Positions 1 to 5,508 of a stretch of 7,412 nucleotides of DNA are shown piece by piece. The DNA comes from Stenotrophomonas maltophilia. Its GTDB lineage: Bacteria > Pseudomonadota > Gammaproteobacteria > Xanthomonadales > Xanthomonadaceae. A program made the position numbers and the translations under genes. Under the pieces are notes generated by a model, which saw nothing but the letters and a program-made list of their open reading frames with translations, made no database searches and was not told where the DNA came from. Each line of letters starts with the position of its first letter. Within the stretch, counting starts at the first letter, position 1. The stretch spans positions 1 to 7,412 of the forward strand of contig DGLB01000031.1 in assembly GCA_002387845.1 (NCBI GenBank), read 5' to 3'.

Positions 1-2
1 CG

Positions 3-611
3 CACGCCCCCGCTGCCCCGGCAGCCGCAGCGCTCGAACCTGCGCCCACCCACGAGCCGGCGCAGGCTCCAGCCACCCCGCCCGCGCCGGTCAAGCGCCT
101 GGATCCCGCGCCCCCCGCGCCTGCCACCGCAGCAGCACCGGCCGCACAAACGGCAGAAGCAGTGGAAGCAGCGGAAGCAGACAGCTACAGCGCCGCCCCG
201 CCGATGCCAGCCCCACCGGCTCCGGCCGCCATGGCTGCAGCACCTGCGGCAGAGGAACGTGCCACGCTGGATGCCATCGAGGTGACCGGATCCAAGATCG
301 AAACGCCACGCGAGAAGCCCCTTCTGCGCAACCAGCGCGCCGCACCGACGCTTTCCGCACGCAGCGCGACGCCTGCGCCGGCCTCGACGATGGCCGCGCC
401 TGCCACCTTCGGCGGGCAGCCGGGTCCGGACACGATCACCACGGCGGTGGATGCCGATGCGCTGCTGCCGCGACGACAGTGGATCGAGCGCATTCGGGAA
501 CGCCGCGATGCCGGCGACCTGGAGACCGCCCGCGCCAGCCTGCAGCGCTACCTGCAGCATTACCCGGAAGTCCGCGTACCGCGCGACCTGCGCGACCTGC
601 TCGATTCCTGA
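3..611 (+). CDS. Ala/Pro-rich protein of unknown function, C-terminal part (5' end outside window)
   Basis: The frame is open from the window edge to a TGA at 609-611, giving about 202 residues; the true start lies upstream, so an internal GTG at 162 is not taken as the start. The first ~120 residues are almost entirely Ala, Pro, Glu and Thr, typical of an extended periplasmic or linker segment. A short motif, TLDAIEVTGSKIE (about residues 89-101 of the visible part), resembles the conserved N-terminal segment of many xanthomonad TonB-dependent receptors. The C-terminal 45 residues (RRQWIERIRERRDAG, then LQRYLQHYPE) form a charged helical tail. From memory, such W-RIR-L...A...L..F...YP tails occur at the end of membrane-anchored anti-sigma-like proteins in this group, so a membrane-bound regulatory protein is possible but not shown. 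No zinc-finger, membrane segment or enzyme motif is visible in this part. The next gene starts 25 bp downstream on the same strand. Confidence 0.75.
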   Translation, partial: HAPAAPAAAALEPAPTHEPAQAPATPPAPVKRLDPAPPAPATAAAPAAQTAEAVEAAEADSYSAAPPMPAPPAPAAMAAAPAAEERATLDAIEVTGSKIETPREKPLLRNQRAAPTLSARSATPAPASTMAAPATFGGQPGPDTITTAVDADALLPRRQWIERIRERRDAGDLETARASLQRYLQHYPEVRVPRDLRDLLDS

Positions 612-622
612 CCGCGGCCCAC

Positions 623-628
623 TAGAAT
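623..628 (+). promoter_or_regulatory. Possible -10 box just upstream of the yigZ start
   Basis: TAGAAT matches the sigma-70 -10 consensus at five of six positions. It ends 8 nt before the ATG at 637, so transcription from it would begin within about 2 nt of the start codon. No convincing -35 box is seen 16-19 bp upstream (CTCGAT or neighbours). The gene has no Shine-Dalgarno sequence, which fits a leaderless message, but the gene could equally be read through from the gene upstream. Confidence 0.25.
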
Positions 629-636
629 GGTCGGCG

Positions 637-1242
637 ATGCCCGATACACTCGCCCACCCCGTCAGCCACAGCCTGGACGTCAAGCACAGCCGTTTCATCG
701 CGCACGCCGCGCCGATTGAAAGCGCGGCGGCCGCGTTGGACTTCCTGCAGCAGGTGGCCGTGGCCGATGCCACGCACAACTGCTGGGCCTACCGCCATGG
801 CCAGGATTACCGCTCCAGCGATGACGGCGAGCCGGCCGGCACCGCCGGCCGCCCGATCCTGGCCGCCATTGATGGCCAGGGCTTCGACCGGGTGATGGTG
901 GTGGTGATCCGCTGGTACGGCGGCATCAAACTGGGGGCCGGCGGGCTGGTCAGGGCTTATGGCGGCACGGCCGCCGAATGCCTGCGCACCGCGCCCCGGG
1001 TGCCGCTGATCGCACTGGCCGAGCTGGAGGTGCATGCCGCCTTCGAGGACCTGGGCCTGCTGCACGCCGCCGTGGCCGCGCATGCGGCCGAAAAACTCGA
1101 CGAGTCGTTTACCGCCCGTGGCGTGGATCTGCAGCTGCGGTTGCCGGCCGACCAGGTCGAGCCGTTGAAAATCCGCCTCCGCGACGCCACACGTGATCGT
1201 ATCCGCATCCATCTGCGCACCGCCCCAGGGTCCCTTACATGA
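637..1242 (+). CDS. yigZ: YigZ/IMPACT family protein (UPF0029)
   Basis: This 201-residue protein matches the length of E. coli YigZ (about 204 aa). The N-terminal IMPACT domain shows the family blocks in order: KHSRFIAHA (16-24), ATHNCWAYR (45-53), SDDGEPAGTAGRPIL (61-75) and IRWYGGIKLGAGGLVRAYGG (91-110). Residues ~130-195 fit the smaller C-terminal DUF1949-type domain. Eukaryotic IMPACT acts on translation control through GCN1/GCN2; the role of the bacterial members is not settled, and they are thought to bind nucleic acid or ribosome-related partners. The start at 637 was chosen because MPDTLAHPVSHSLDVKHSRF aligns with family N termini; the frame is open further upstream to 451, but that part overlaps the preceding gene and has no family similarity. 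No Shine-Dalgarno sequence is seen. The TGA overlaps the ATG of the ABC transporter gene (ATGA), suggesting translational coupling. The usual RYFGG motif is RWYGG here. Confidence 0.9.
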   Translation: MPDTLAHPVSHSLDVKHSRFIAHAAPIESAAAALDFLQQVAVADATHNCWAYRHGQDYRSSDDGEPAGTAGRPILAAIDGQGFDRVMVVVIRWYGGIKLGAGGLVRAYGGTAAECLRTAPRVPLIALAELEVHAAFEDLGLLHAAVAAHAAEKLDESFTARGVDLQLRLPADQVEPLKIRLRDATRDRIRIHLRTAPGSLT

Positions 1243-3005
1243 CTGACACCCCCGCCACGCCTGCCCCGCCCCTGCGCCGCATTGGCAGCCTGGGTACGTT
1301 GTGGCCGTTCGTGCGTCGCCATATCGGCCTGTTCTCTGCCTGGCTGGTGGCACTGGCGGTGTCGTCGGCGGCCACGCTGAGCCTGCCACCGGCGGTAAAG
1401 CAGATGATCGACCACGGCTTCAGCAGCAACGGTGACATCAACCGCGCCTTCGCCCTGCTGTTCCTGGTTGCCGTGGTGCTGGCGCTGGCGACGGCCGCGC
1501 GCTTCTTCTTCGTGTCGATGCTGGGCGAAAAAGTGGTGGCCGACCTGCGCAGCCAGCTGTACGCCCACCTGATCAGCCTGGGCGCGGGTTTCCACGACCG
1601 CAGCCGCAGCGGCGAACTGGTTTCGCGCCTCACCGCCGACAGCGAGCTGCTGCGCAGCGTGATCGGTTCCACCATGTCGGTGGCACTGCGCAGCAGCGTC
1701 ACCGTGATCGGCAGCCTGACCATGCTGTTCATCACCAGCCCGCGGCTGGCGGCCTGGTCGCTGGTCGGCATTCCGCTGGCGATCCTGCCGATCCTCATTG
1801 GTGCGGCCCGCCTGCGCAACATCTCGCGCGCCAGCCAGGACCGCATTGCCGATGCCAACTCGCTGGCCGCCGAAACCCTGGGCGCGGTGCGCACGGTGCA
1901 GGCGCACGCACGCGAGCCTTACGAGCGTGGACGCTTCAATGCCGCGCTGGGCGAATCGATACGGGCCGCGCGCCGTCGCATTACCGCGCAATCGCTGGTT
2001 ACCGCCGTGGCCATCGTGCTGATCTTCGGTGCCATCGTCGGCGTGCTGTGGCTGGGCGCGCACGATGTCATTGATGGCCGCATGAGTGCGGGCACGCTGG
2101 GGCAGTTCGTGCTGTACGCGCTGATCGGCGGCGGTTCGGTGGGCGCACTGGCGGAAGTGTGGAACGAGCTGCAGCGCGCCTCGGGCGGCATGGGCCGTAT
2201 TGCCGAACTGCTGCAGGAAGACGTGGAGATCACCTCGCCCGCGCACCCGCGTGCGCTGCCCGCACCGCTGCGCGGTGAGATCCGCTTCAACGACGTGGTG
2301 TTCCACTACCCGCAGCGCCCGGACACGGCCGCGCTGGATCACTTCGACCTGCACGTGCGCCCGGGCGAAACCGTGGCGCTGGTCGGCCCCTCCGGTGCCG
2401 GCAAGAGCACGGTGCTGTCGATGCTGCTGCGCTTCCACGACCCCGCCCACGGGGGCGTGGAGGTGGACGGCGTGGACATCCGGCAGTTCGACCCGGCCCA
2501 GCTGCGCGCGAGAATGGCGCTGGTGCCACAGCAGCCCACGCTGTTTGCCGCCACCGCGCTGGACAACATCCGCTACGGGCGGCTGGAGGCCAGCGACGAG
2601 GACGTGCAGCGCGCGGCGGAAGCCGCCGAGGCCGACGAATTCCTGCAGGCCCTGCCCGACGGCTACCTGAGCGAGCTGGGCGAGCGCGGCGCGCGCCTGT
2701 CCGGTGGCCAGCAGCAACGCATCGCCATTGCCCGTGCCCTGCTCAAGGATGCCCCCATCCTGCTGCTGGACGAAGCCACCAGCGCGCTGGACGCACAGAG
2801 CGAGCGCGCGGTGCAGCAGGCCCTGGAGCGGCTGATGGCCGGACGCACCACGCTGGTGATCGCGCACCGGTTGGCGACCGTGCTGAAGGCCGACCGGATC
2901 GTGGTGATGGACCACGGCCGCATCGTTGCCCAGGGCACGCACGCGCAGCTGCTGGCCGAAGGCGGACTGTACGCTGAACTGGCCCGGCTGCAATTCATCG
3001 ATTGA
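1239..3005 (+). CDS. MsbA-related ABC exporter half-transporter (fused membrane and ATPase domains)
   Basis: This 588-residue inner-membrane protein has the type-I exporter layout. Six hydrophobic segments lie at about 31-51, 70-92, 148-167, 171-190, 254-274 and 285-305, followed by an ATPase domain from ~345. All nucleotide-binding motifs are intact: Walker A GPSGAGKS (383-390, K389), Q-loop VPQQP (Q431), signature LSGGQ (487-491), Walker B ILLLDE (D511, catalytic E512), D-loop SALD (515-518) and the H-loop His543. It should therefore work as an ATP-driven homodimer. The N-terminal membrane part, with LSLPPAVKQMIDHGF, resembles the MsbA-related subfamily (TIGR02204 as I remember it) rather than true MsbA, which is usually paired with lpxK; no lpxK is present here. 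The substrate is unknown; lipids or hydrophobic drugs are the usual cargo of relatives. The ATG overlaps the yigZ stop by 4 bp, with AGGG at 1227-1230 as a weak ribosome-binding site. Confidence 0.95.
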   Translation: MTDTPATPAPPLRRIGSLGTLWPFVRRHIGLFSAWLVALAVSSAATLSLPPAVKQMIDHGFSSNGDINRAFALLFLVAVVLALATAARFFFVSMLGEKVVADLRSQLYAHLISLGAGFHDRSRSGELVSRLTADSELLRSVIGSTMSVALRSSVTVIGSLTMLFITSPRLAAWSLVGIPLAILPILIGAARLRNISRASQDRIADANSLAAETLGAVRTVQAHAREPYERGRFNAALGESIRAARRRITAQSLVTAVAIVLIFGAIVGVLWLGAHDVIDGRMSAGTLGQFVLYALIGGGSVGALAEVWNELQRASGGMGRIAELLQEDVEITSPAHPRALPAPLRGEIRFNDVVFHYPQRPDTAALDHFDLHVRPGETVALVGPSGAGKSTVLSMLLRFHDPAHGGVEVDGVDIRQFDPAQLRARMALVPQQPTLFAATALDNIRYGRLEASDEDVQRAAEAAEADEFLQALPDGYLSELGERGARLSGGQQQRIAIARALLKDAPILLLDEATSALDAQSERAVQQALERLMAGRTTLVIAHRLATVLKADRIVVMDHGRIVAQGTHAQLLAEGGLYAELARLQFID

Positions 3006-3059
3006 TGACGCGCCGGTAACGGCAGCAGTCGCATCGTGGCGCTACCCAACAGGCCGTTG

Positions 3060-3067
3060 AAGGAGGT
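3060..3067 (+). promoter_or_regulatory. Perfect Shine-Dalgarno sequence of the 59-aa ORF
   Basis: AAGGAGGT is a full match to the 16S rRNA anti-Shine-Dalgarno and lies 5 nt before the ATG at 3073. It is the strongest ribosome-binding site in the window and is the main reason for calling the small gene real and for fixing its start. Confidence 0.8.
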
Positions 3068-3072
3068 GCTGC

Positions 3073-3252
3073 ATGTCGTTCCGCCAGTTCCCCGCCACTG
3101 ACGCCAATGGCGAGACCCGCATCATTCTGGAGTTCGTGTCGGACCAGGCCGATGGCGGCGAAAAACATTACAAGCTGGATTCCGGTGAGCCGCTGGAGCG
3201 TGATGGACGCCAGTACCACACGCGCGATGGTGCGATGACGTTCAGCACGTAG
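3073..3252 (+). CDS. Small acidic protein of unknown function (59 aa)
   Basis: ATG at 3073 to TAG at 3250-3252 encodes 59 residues beginning MSFRQFPATDANGETRIILE and ending RQYHTRDGAMTFST. The composition is that of an ordinary soluble protein: mixed polar and charged residues, only one Leu-rich patch (RIILEFV, 16-22), no signal peptide, no membrane segment and no Cys. It lacks the Ala/Arg bias of antisense shadow frames. The perfect Shine-Dalgarno sequence 5 nt upstream strongly supports translation. It starts 67 bp after the ABC transporter stop on the same strand with no evident terminator between them, so it may be the last gene of that unit or have its own promoter, which I could not identify. 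I do not recognise a family. The alternation of short charged stretches (RIILEFV, KHYKLD, RQYHTRDG, MTFST) suggests a small beta-strand fold, which is inference only. Confidence 0.75.
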   Translation: MSFRQFPATDANGETRIILEFVSDQADGGEKHYKLDSGEPLERDGRQYHTRDGAMTFST

Positions 3253-3348
3253 CGCAACAGCCAGCATGGCTGCGCGATGCTGCAACCGACGGTGGTGAAT
3301 TTTTTGCCAGGTCTCTTGACAGCGTTGCCAGCTGGGCGCTGCACACAC

Positions 3349-3394
3349 TTATCCACACCTTTGTGCGCAGTTCATCCACACCCCCTGTGGATGA
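3349..3394. promoter_or_regulatory. Cluster of three DnaA-box-like 9-mers
   Basis: TTATCCACA at 3349-3357 (+) is an exact match to the classical DnaA box. TCATCCACA at 3372-3380 (+) and its inverted partner TGTGGATGA at 3386-3394 (- strand box) each differ by one base. The two + boxes are 23 bp apart, about two helix turns. The site lies between convergent genes, not in a dnaA-dnaN or rpmH-gidA setting, so it is not expected to be the chromosomal origin. It could be a DnaA-binding site of the titration or regulatory kind, or chance similarity created by the hairpin arms. Confidence 0.35.
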
Positions 3395-3403
3395 ACTCCG
3401 CAC
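3363..3403. terminator. Hairpin behind tyrA, possible terminator without a U-tract
   Basis: A 12-bp perfect stem (AGTTCATCCACA, 3369-3380, with its complement at 3386-3397) encloses a C5 loop. After one C/C mismatch the stem continues for 5 bp (GTGCG 3363-3367 with CGCAC 3399-3403). The outer end is 4 bp past the tyrA stop codon, the usual place for a transcript end. No T-run follows on either strand, so it is not a canonical Rho-independent terminator; it may protect the mRNA 3' end or halt convergent transcription. Its arms contain the two imperfect DnaA boxes. Confidence 0.45.
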
Positions 3404-3407
3404 CGCC

Positions 3408-4520
3408 TCAGCGCGACAGCACCCGACCGATGCCGCTGGCGTCGATCTCCTGCGACGCCCGCGCCAGCGCCTGCGCATCGCTGCCGGCCACGAAGCCCAC
3501 GCGGAAGTGCACTTCGCCACCCGGCGTACGCGAGGAATGGATCGAGGCCAGGCTGACGCCATGGCGCTCGAACACGTGCAGCAGTTCACGCAGCGAGCCG
3601 GGCCTGTCTTCCGGCAGGTGCACACTGATCGCATTGCGCTCGGTGAGGTCGGCCAGCAGATACCCCACCCGCTCAAAGGTGTAGTTGCCTTCGGCCAGCT
3701 GCACGTCACCCTGGTGCTCACGGTTCACCCGCAACAGCTGGTGACGGAAATCCGCCCGCGCCGCGTCATCGCCCTGCAGCACCTGTTGATGCAGCTGCTG
3801 CAGCTGGCCGAGCAGACGCTCCAGCATCGGGGCCACATGCGGGTTGCCGAACTGGATGTCCTCGTAGATCACCGGGTTCATCGACAGGATGCGGGCGATG
3901 ATCGCGGTATCCAGCTCGAACGAGGCCGAGCGGTACGGCATCAGCGCCGGCAGCGCCCCCAGCAGTGGCGCGTACTCGCGCAGCACGCCGGCCTGGGCCA
4001 GGTGAGTGGCATGCACCATGGCCTGCACCAGCGCCATCACTTGGTCGTGGTGTTCCGGGGTGGCCTGCACGCATTCGGCTTCCAGCGCCGCGCACAGCGC
4101 CTCCACCCACGGCTGCCACGCGTCCACGCGTGACTGGCAGACGACCATGACCCGCCCCTTCAGGGTGGGAGCCTTGGGCGGCGCGGTCATCGGGTGCAGC
4201 CCCACCACCTCGGCCTGCGATTCCAGCATGGCCGCCACCGGCGCACTCTTGACCGAGGTGACGTCCAGCCACAGCCGGCCGGCTTCGCGCCCGGCCGCGC
4301 GTTCCACGTACTCGGCCACCAGCGCCGGGGTGTGCCGGATCGGTGCCGAGAAAATCAACACCTGCGCGCGCTCCAGCAGCTCGTCCGGCGAATGCGAATC
4401 CGGATCGGCCGGATCATGGCCGATCACCTCCAGGCCCATGCGCTGTTCGAAGAAACGCTGCAGCCAACGCCCGTAAGCACCGGCACTGCCGACAATGCCA
4501 ATCAGCGGACGCACGCTCAC
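3408..4520 (-). CDS. tyrA: Prephenate dehydrogenase with C-terminal ACT domain
   Basis: This 370-residue cytoplasmic enzyme should oxidatively decarboxylate prephenate to 4-hydroxyphenylpyruvate in tyrosine synthesis. The N-terminal Rossmann fold has the dinucleotide loop GIVGSAGAYG (8-17, GxxGxxG with G11, G14, G17). The family blocks follow: LDVTSVKSAP (85-94), GLHPM (107-111, with the conserved His109) and EHHDQVMALVQAMVHATHLA (156-175), closely like E. coli TyrA EHDQNMAFIQALRHFA. FRHQ (258-261) may hold the prephenate-binding Arg. There is no chorismate mutase domain at the N terminus, unlike the enteric fusion protein. Residues ~297-370 form an ACT domain (ISVHLPEDRPGSLRELLHVF), which in relatives binds amino acids and suggests feedback control. 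The start is GTG at 4520, whose GTGA overlaps the pdxY stop, so it is likely translated by coupling. A hairpin lies 4 bp after the stop. Cyclohexadienyl (arogenate) activity cannot be excluded from sequence. Confidence 0.92.
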   Translation of the reverse strand: MSVRPLIGIVGSAGAYGRWLQRFFEQRMGLEVIGHDPADPDSHSPDELLERAQVLIFSAPIRHTPALVAEYVERAAGREAGRLWLDVTSVKSAPVAAMLESQAEVVGLHPMTAPPKAPTLKGRVMVVCQSRVDAWQPWVEALCAALEAECVQATPEHHDQVMALVQAMVHATHLAQAGVLREYAPLLGALPALMPYRSASFELDTAIIARILSMNPVIYEDIQFGNPHVAPMLERLLGQLQQLHQQVLQGDDAARADFRHQLLRVNREHQGDVQLAEGNYTFERVGYLLADLTERNAISVHLPEDRPGSLRELLHVFERHGVSLASIHSSRTPGGEVHFRVGFVAGSDAQALARASQEIDASGIGRVLSR

Positions 4521-5425
4521 GCCAGGCGCTCGGCAACGAAGCGATCGGGGAACGCCAAAGCCGCGGGTGCGGCGGCCAGCACATCGAACTCTTCGTGGTG
4601 ATTGGCCAGGGTGGTTTCCAACGCCACATGCACGCCGGCAATGGCGCGCGAGATGGCCTGTTCAAACGCCTCGCCACGCAGCAGGAAGGCGACCAGCAGC
4701 GACATCAGCACGTCACCGGTGCCGGCCACGTCCACCGGCAGGTGCGGCGAGGACCAGCGCCAGATCGCGTTGCGGCTGACCGCCAGGGTGACCAGCTGGC
4801 CGGGCTCACCGCCGACGCTGTGCGCCAGCACCCACTCGGGGCCACGTGCCAGCAGTGCCTGCGCCGCGACGATGGCATCGCCCTCTTCCAGGCTGGGCAG
4901 CCCGGTCAGGCGATTGAGTTCGAACGCGTTGGGCGTCACCAGCCACGCGTGGGGCAGCAGGCGCTCGGCGAAGATGGTTTCCAGGCCGGGTTCCACATAG
5001 GGACCGGTGTGGGTGTCGCCGATCACCGGGTCCAGGCAGTAGCGCAGCTGCGGCGAGGCCGGCAGCACCGCATCCAGCCAGTCGGCAAACGCCGCCCCAT
5101 TGCCGACGCTGCCGAAGTAACCCGACACCAGCATGCGCGCGCGTTGCGGCAGGCCGCGTTCGCCCGCACCCAGCAGCAGGTCGGCGAACCAGTCCGACGG
5201 CAGCACGCGGCCACGCGTGGTGGCGTAGAACGGCGCATTGCTGAGCAGCGTGGTGGGAATTTCCGCCACCCGCACACCCAGCGCGCGCAGCGGCGGCACC
5301 GCCGCGCTGTTACCGGCATGGCCGTAGACCAGCTGCGACTGGACCGAGATGACGTCGACCGGCGACGGACCGTCCGGCCGCTGGCGGCGACCGTGGACGA
5401 GGTGGCTTTCGAGGGAGTCGTTCAT
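4517..5425 (-). CDS. pdxY: Pyridoxal kinase, PdxY/PdxK type of the ribokinase family
   Basis: This 302-residue cytoplasmic enzyme should phosphorylate pyridoxal (and related B6 vitamers) with ATP to make PLP in salvage. The conserved opening VISVQSQLVYGHAGNSAA (25-42) matches E. coli PdxY ILAIQSHVVYGHAGNSAA. It is followed by ATTRGRVLP (68-76), VSGYFGS (100-106), YCLDPVIGD (129-137), LVTPNAFEL (162-170) and the ribokinase signature DVAGTGDVLMSLL (232-244), with Asp238 as the expected catalytic base. Compared with E. coli PdxY there are about 22 extra residues at the N terminus (MNDSLESHLVHGRRQRPDGP). I kept this ATG because a TAGAAT box sits just before it and because I recall the same extension in xanthomonad relatives; a later start is possible. 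There is no clear Shine-Dalgarno sequence. The gene overlaps tyrA by 4 bp, and PLP is the cofactor of the aminotransferase that finishes tyrosine synthesis, which may explain the pairing. A long inverted repeat lies 12 bp upstream. Confidence 0.9.
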   Translation of the reverse strand: MNDSLESHLVHGRRQRPDGPSPVDVISVQSQLVYGHAGNSAAVPPLRALGVRVAEIPTTLLSNAPFYATTRGRVLPSDWFADLLLGAGERGLPQRARMLVSGYFGSVGNGAAFADWLDAVLPASPQLRYCLDPVIGDTHTGPYVEPGLETIFAERLLPHAWLVTPNAFELNRLTGLPSLEEGDAIVAAQALLARGPEWVLAHSVGGEPGQLVTLAVSRNAIWRWSSPHLPVDVAGTGDVLMSLLVAFLLRGEAFEQAISRAIAGVHVALETTLANHHEEFDVLAAAPAALAFPDRFVAERLA

Positions 5426-5431
5426 GCCCGC

Positions 5432-5461
5432 ATTCTACAAAAAGGGGTCAGGTGTAGTTAA
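5432..5461 (-). promoter_or_regulatory. Possible pdxY-tyrA promoter giving a leaderless transcript
   Basis: On the - strand TAGAAT (5437 to 5432) matches the -10 consensus at five of six positions. TTAACT (5461 to 5456) matches the -35 at four of six, with an 18-bp spacer. The expected transcription start, 7 nt after the -10, falls on the A of the pdxY ATG at 5425. The -35 and most of the spacer lie inside one arm of the inverted repeat. The call is based on motif matches only. Confidence 0.35.
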
Positions 5462-5491
5462 AGGCGATTAACTACACCTGACCCCTTTTTG
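5438..5491. terminator. 24-bp perfect inverted repeat, probable bidirectional terminator behind dnaJ
   Basis: The arms 5438-5461 and 5468-5491 are perfect complements (24 bp) around a 6-nt loop AGGCGA. The arm starts C-AAAAA-GGGG-TCAGG and ends TGTAGTTAA. Reading either strand, the stem ends in CCCC followed by T5, so it has the form of a Rho-independent terminator in both directions, with the A5/T5 runs able to pair in the stem. It starts 17 bp after the dnaJ stop, so it most likely ends the dnaK-dnaJ transcript. No + strand gene in the window reads into it. The GGGGTCAG/CTGACCCC core resembles, from memory, a dispersed intergenic repeat in many gammaproteobacteria, so it could also be a mobile REP-like unit that supplies termination. 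Confidence 0.8.
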
Positions 5492-5508
5492 GATGGAGCC
5501 ACTCGTGA

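Larger units (their letters stand above)
3253..3407. other. Intergenic gap between convergent genes, no gene found
   Basis: This 155-bp stretch separates the + strand small gene from tyrA on the - strand. It holds a weak 6-bp hairpin (CAGCCA/TGGCTG, 3258-3272), a T6 run (3300-3305) that no stem directly precedes, an 8-bp palindrome CCAGCTGG (3328-3335), the DnaA-box-like 9-mers and the hairpin listed separately. A TTGACA at 3316-3321 has no acceptable -10 box behind it. No ORF with a ribosome-binding site is seen. Confidence 0.6.

Noticed and set aside
451..636. Longer N terminus for the YigZ-family protein
   Set aside because: This part overlaps the upstream gene in another frame, has no similarity to the family and is Cys/Pro/Arg-rich; the family N terminus begins at 637.
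957..2993. A 678-codon open frame on the - strand opposite the ABC transporter
   Set aside because: It is antisense to a gene with complete Walker A, signature and Walker B motifs. Its product is Gln/Arg/His/Ala-rich with no family likeness, as expected for a shadow of high-GC codon use.
3258..3305. Rho-independent terminator for the ABC/small-protein unit
   Set aside because: The only stem (6 bp, 3258-3272) is 27 nt away from the T6 run at 3300-3305, so the two do not form a terminator.
3316..3349. TTGACA as a -35 promoter element
   Set aside because: No -10-like hexamer lies 16-19 bp downstream (CTGCAC or neighbours) and no + strand gene follows.
3363..4133. A 256-codon + strand open frame opposite tyrA
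   Set aside because: It starts within the hairpin, has no ribosome-binding site and has His/Gln/Arg-rich shadow composition; TyrA motifs occupy the other strand.
4343..5461. A 372-codon + strand open frame opposite pdxY and the tyrA start
   Set aside because: It is antisense to the well-conserved kinase, with shadow composition and no initiation signal.
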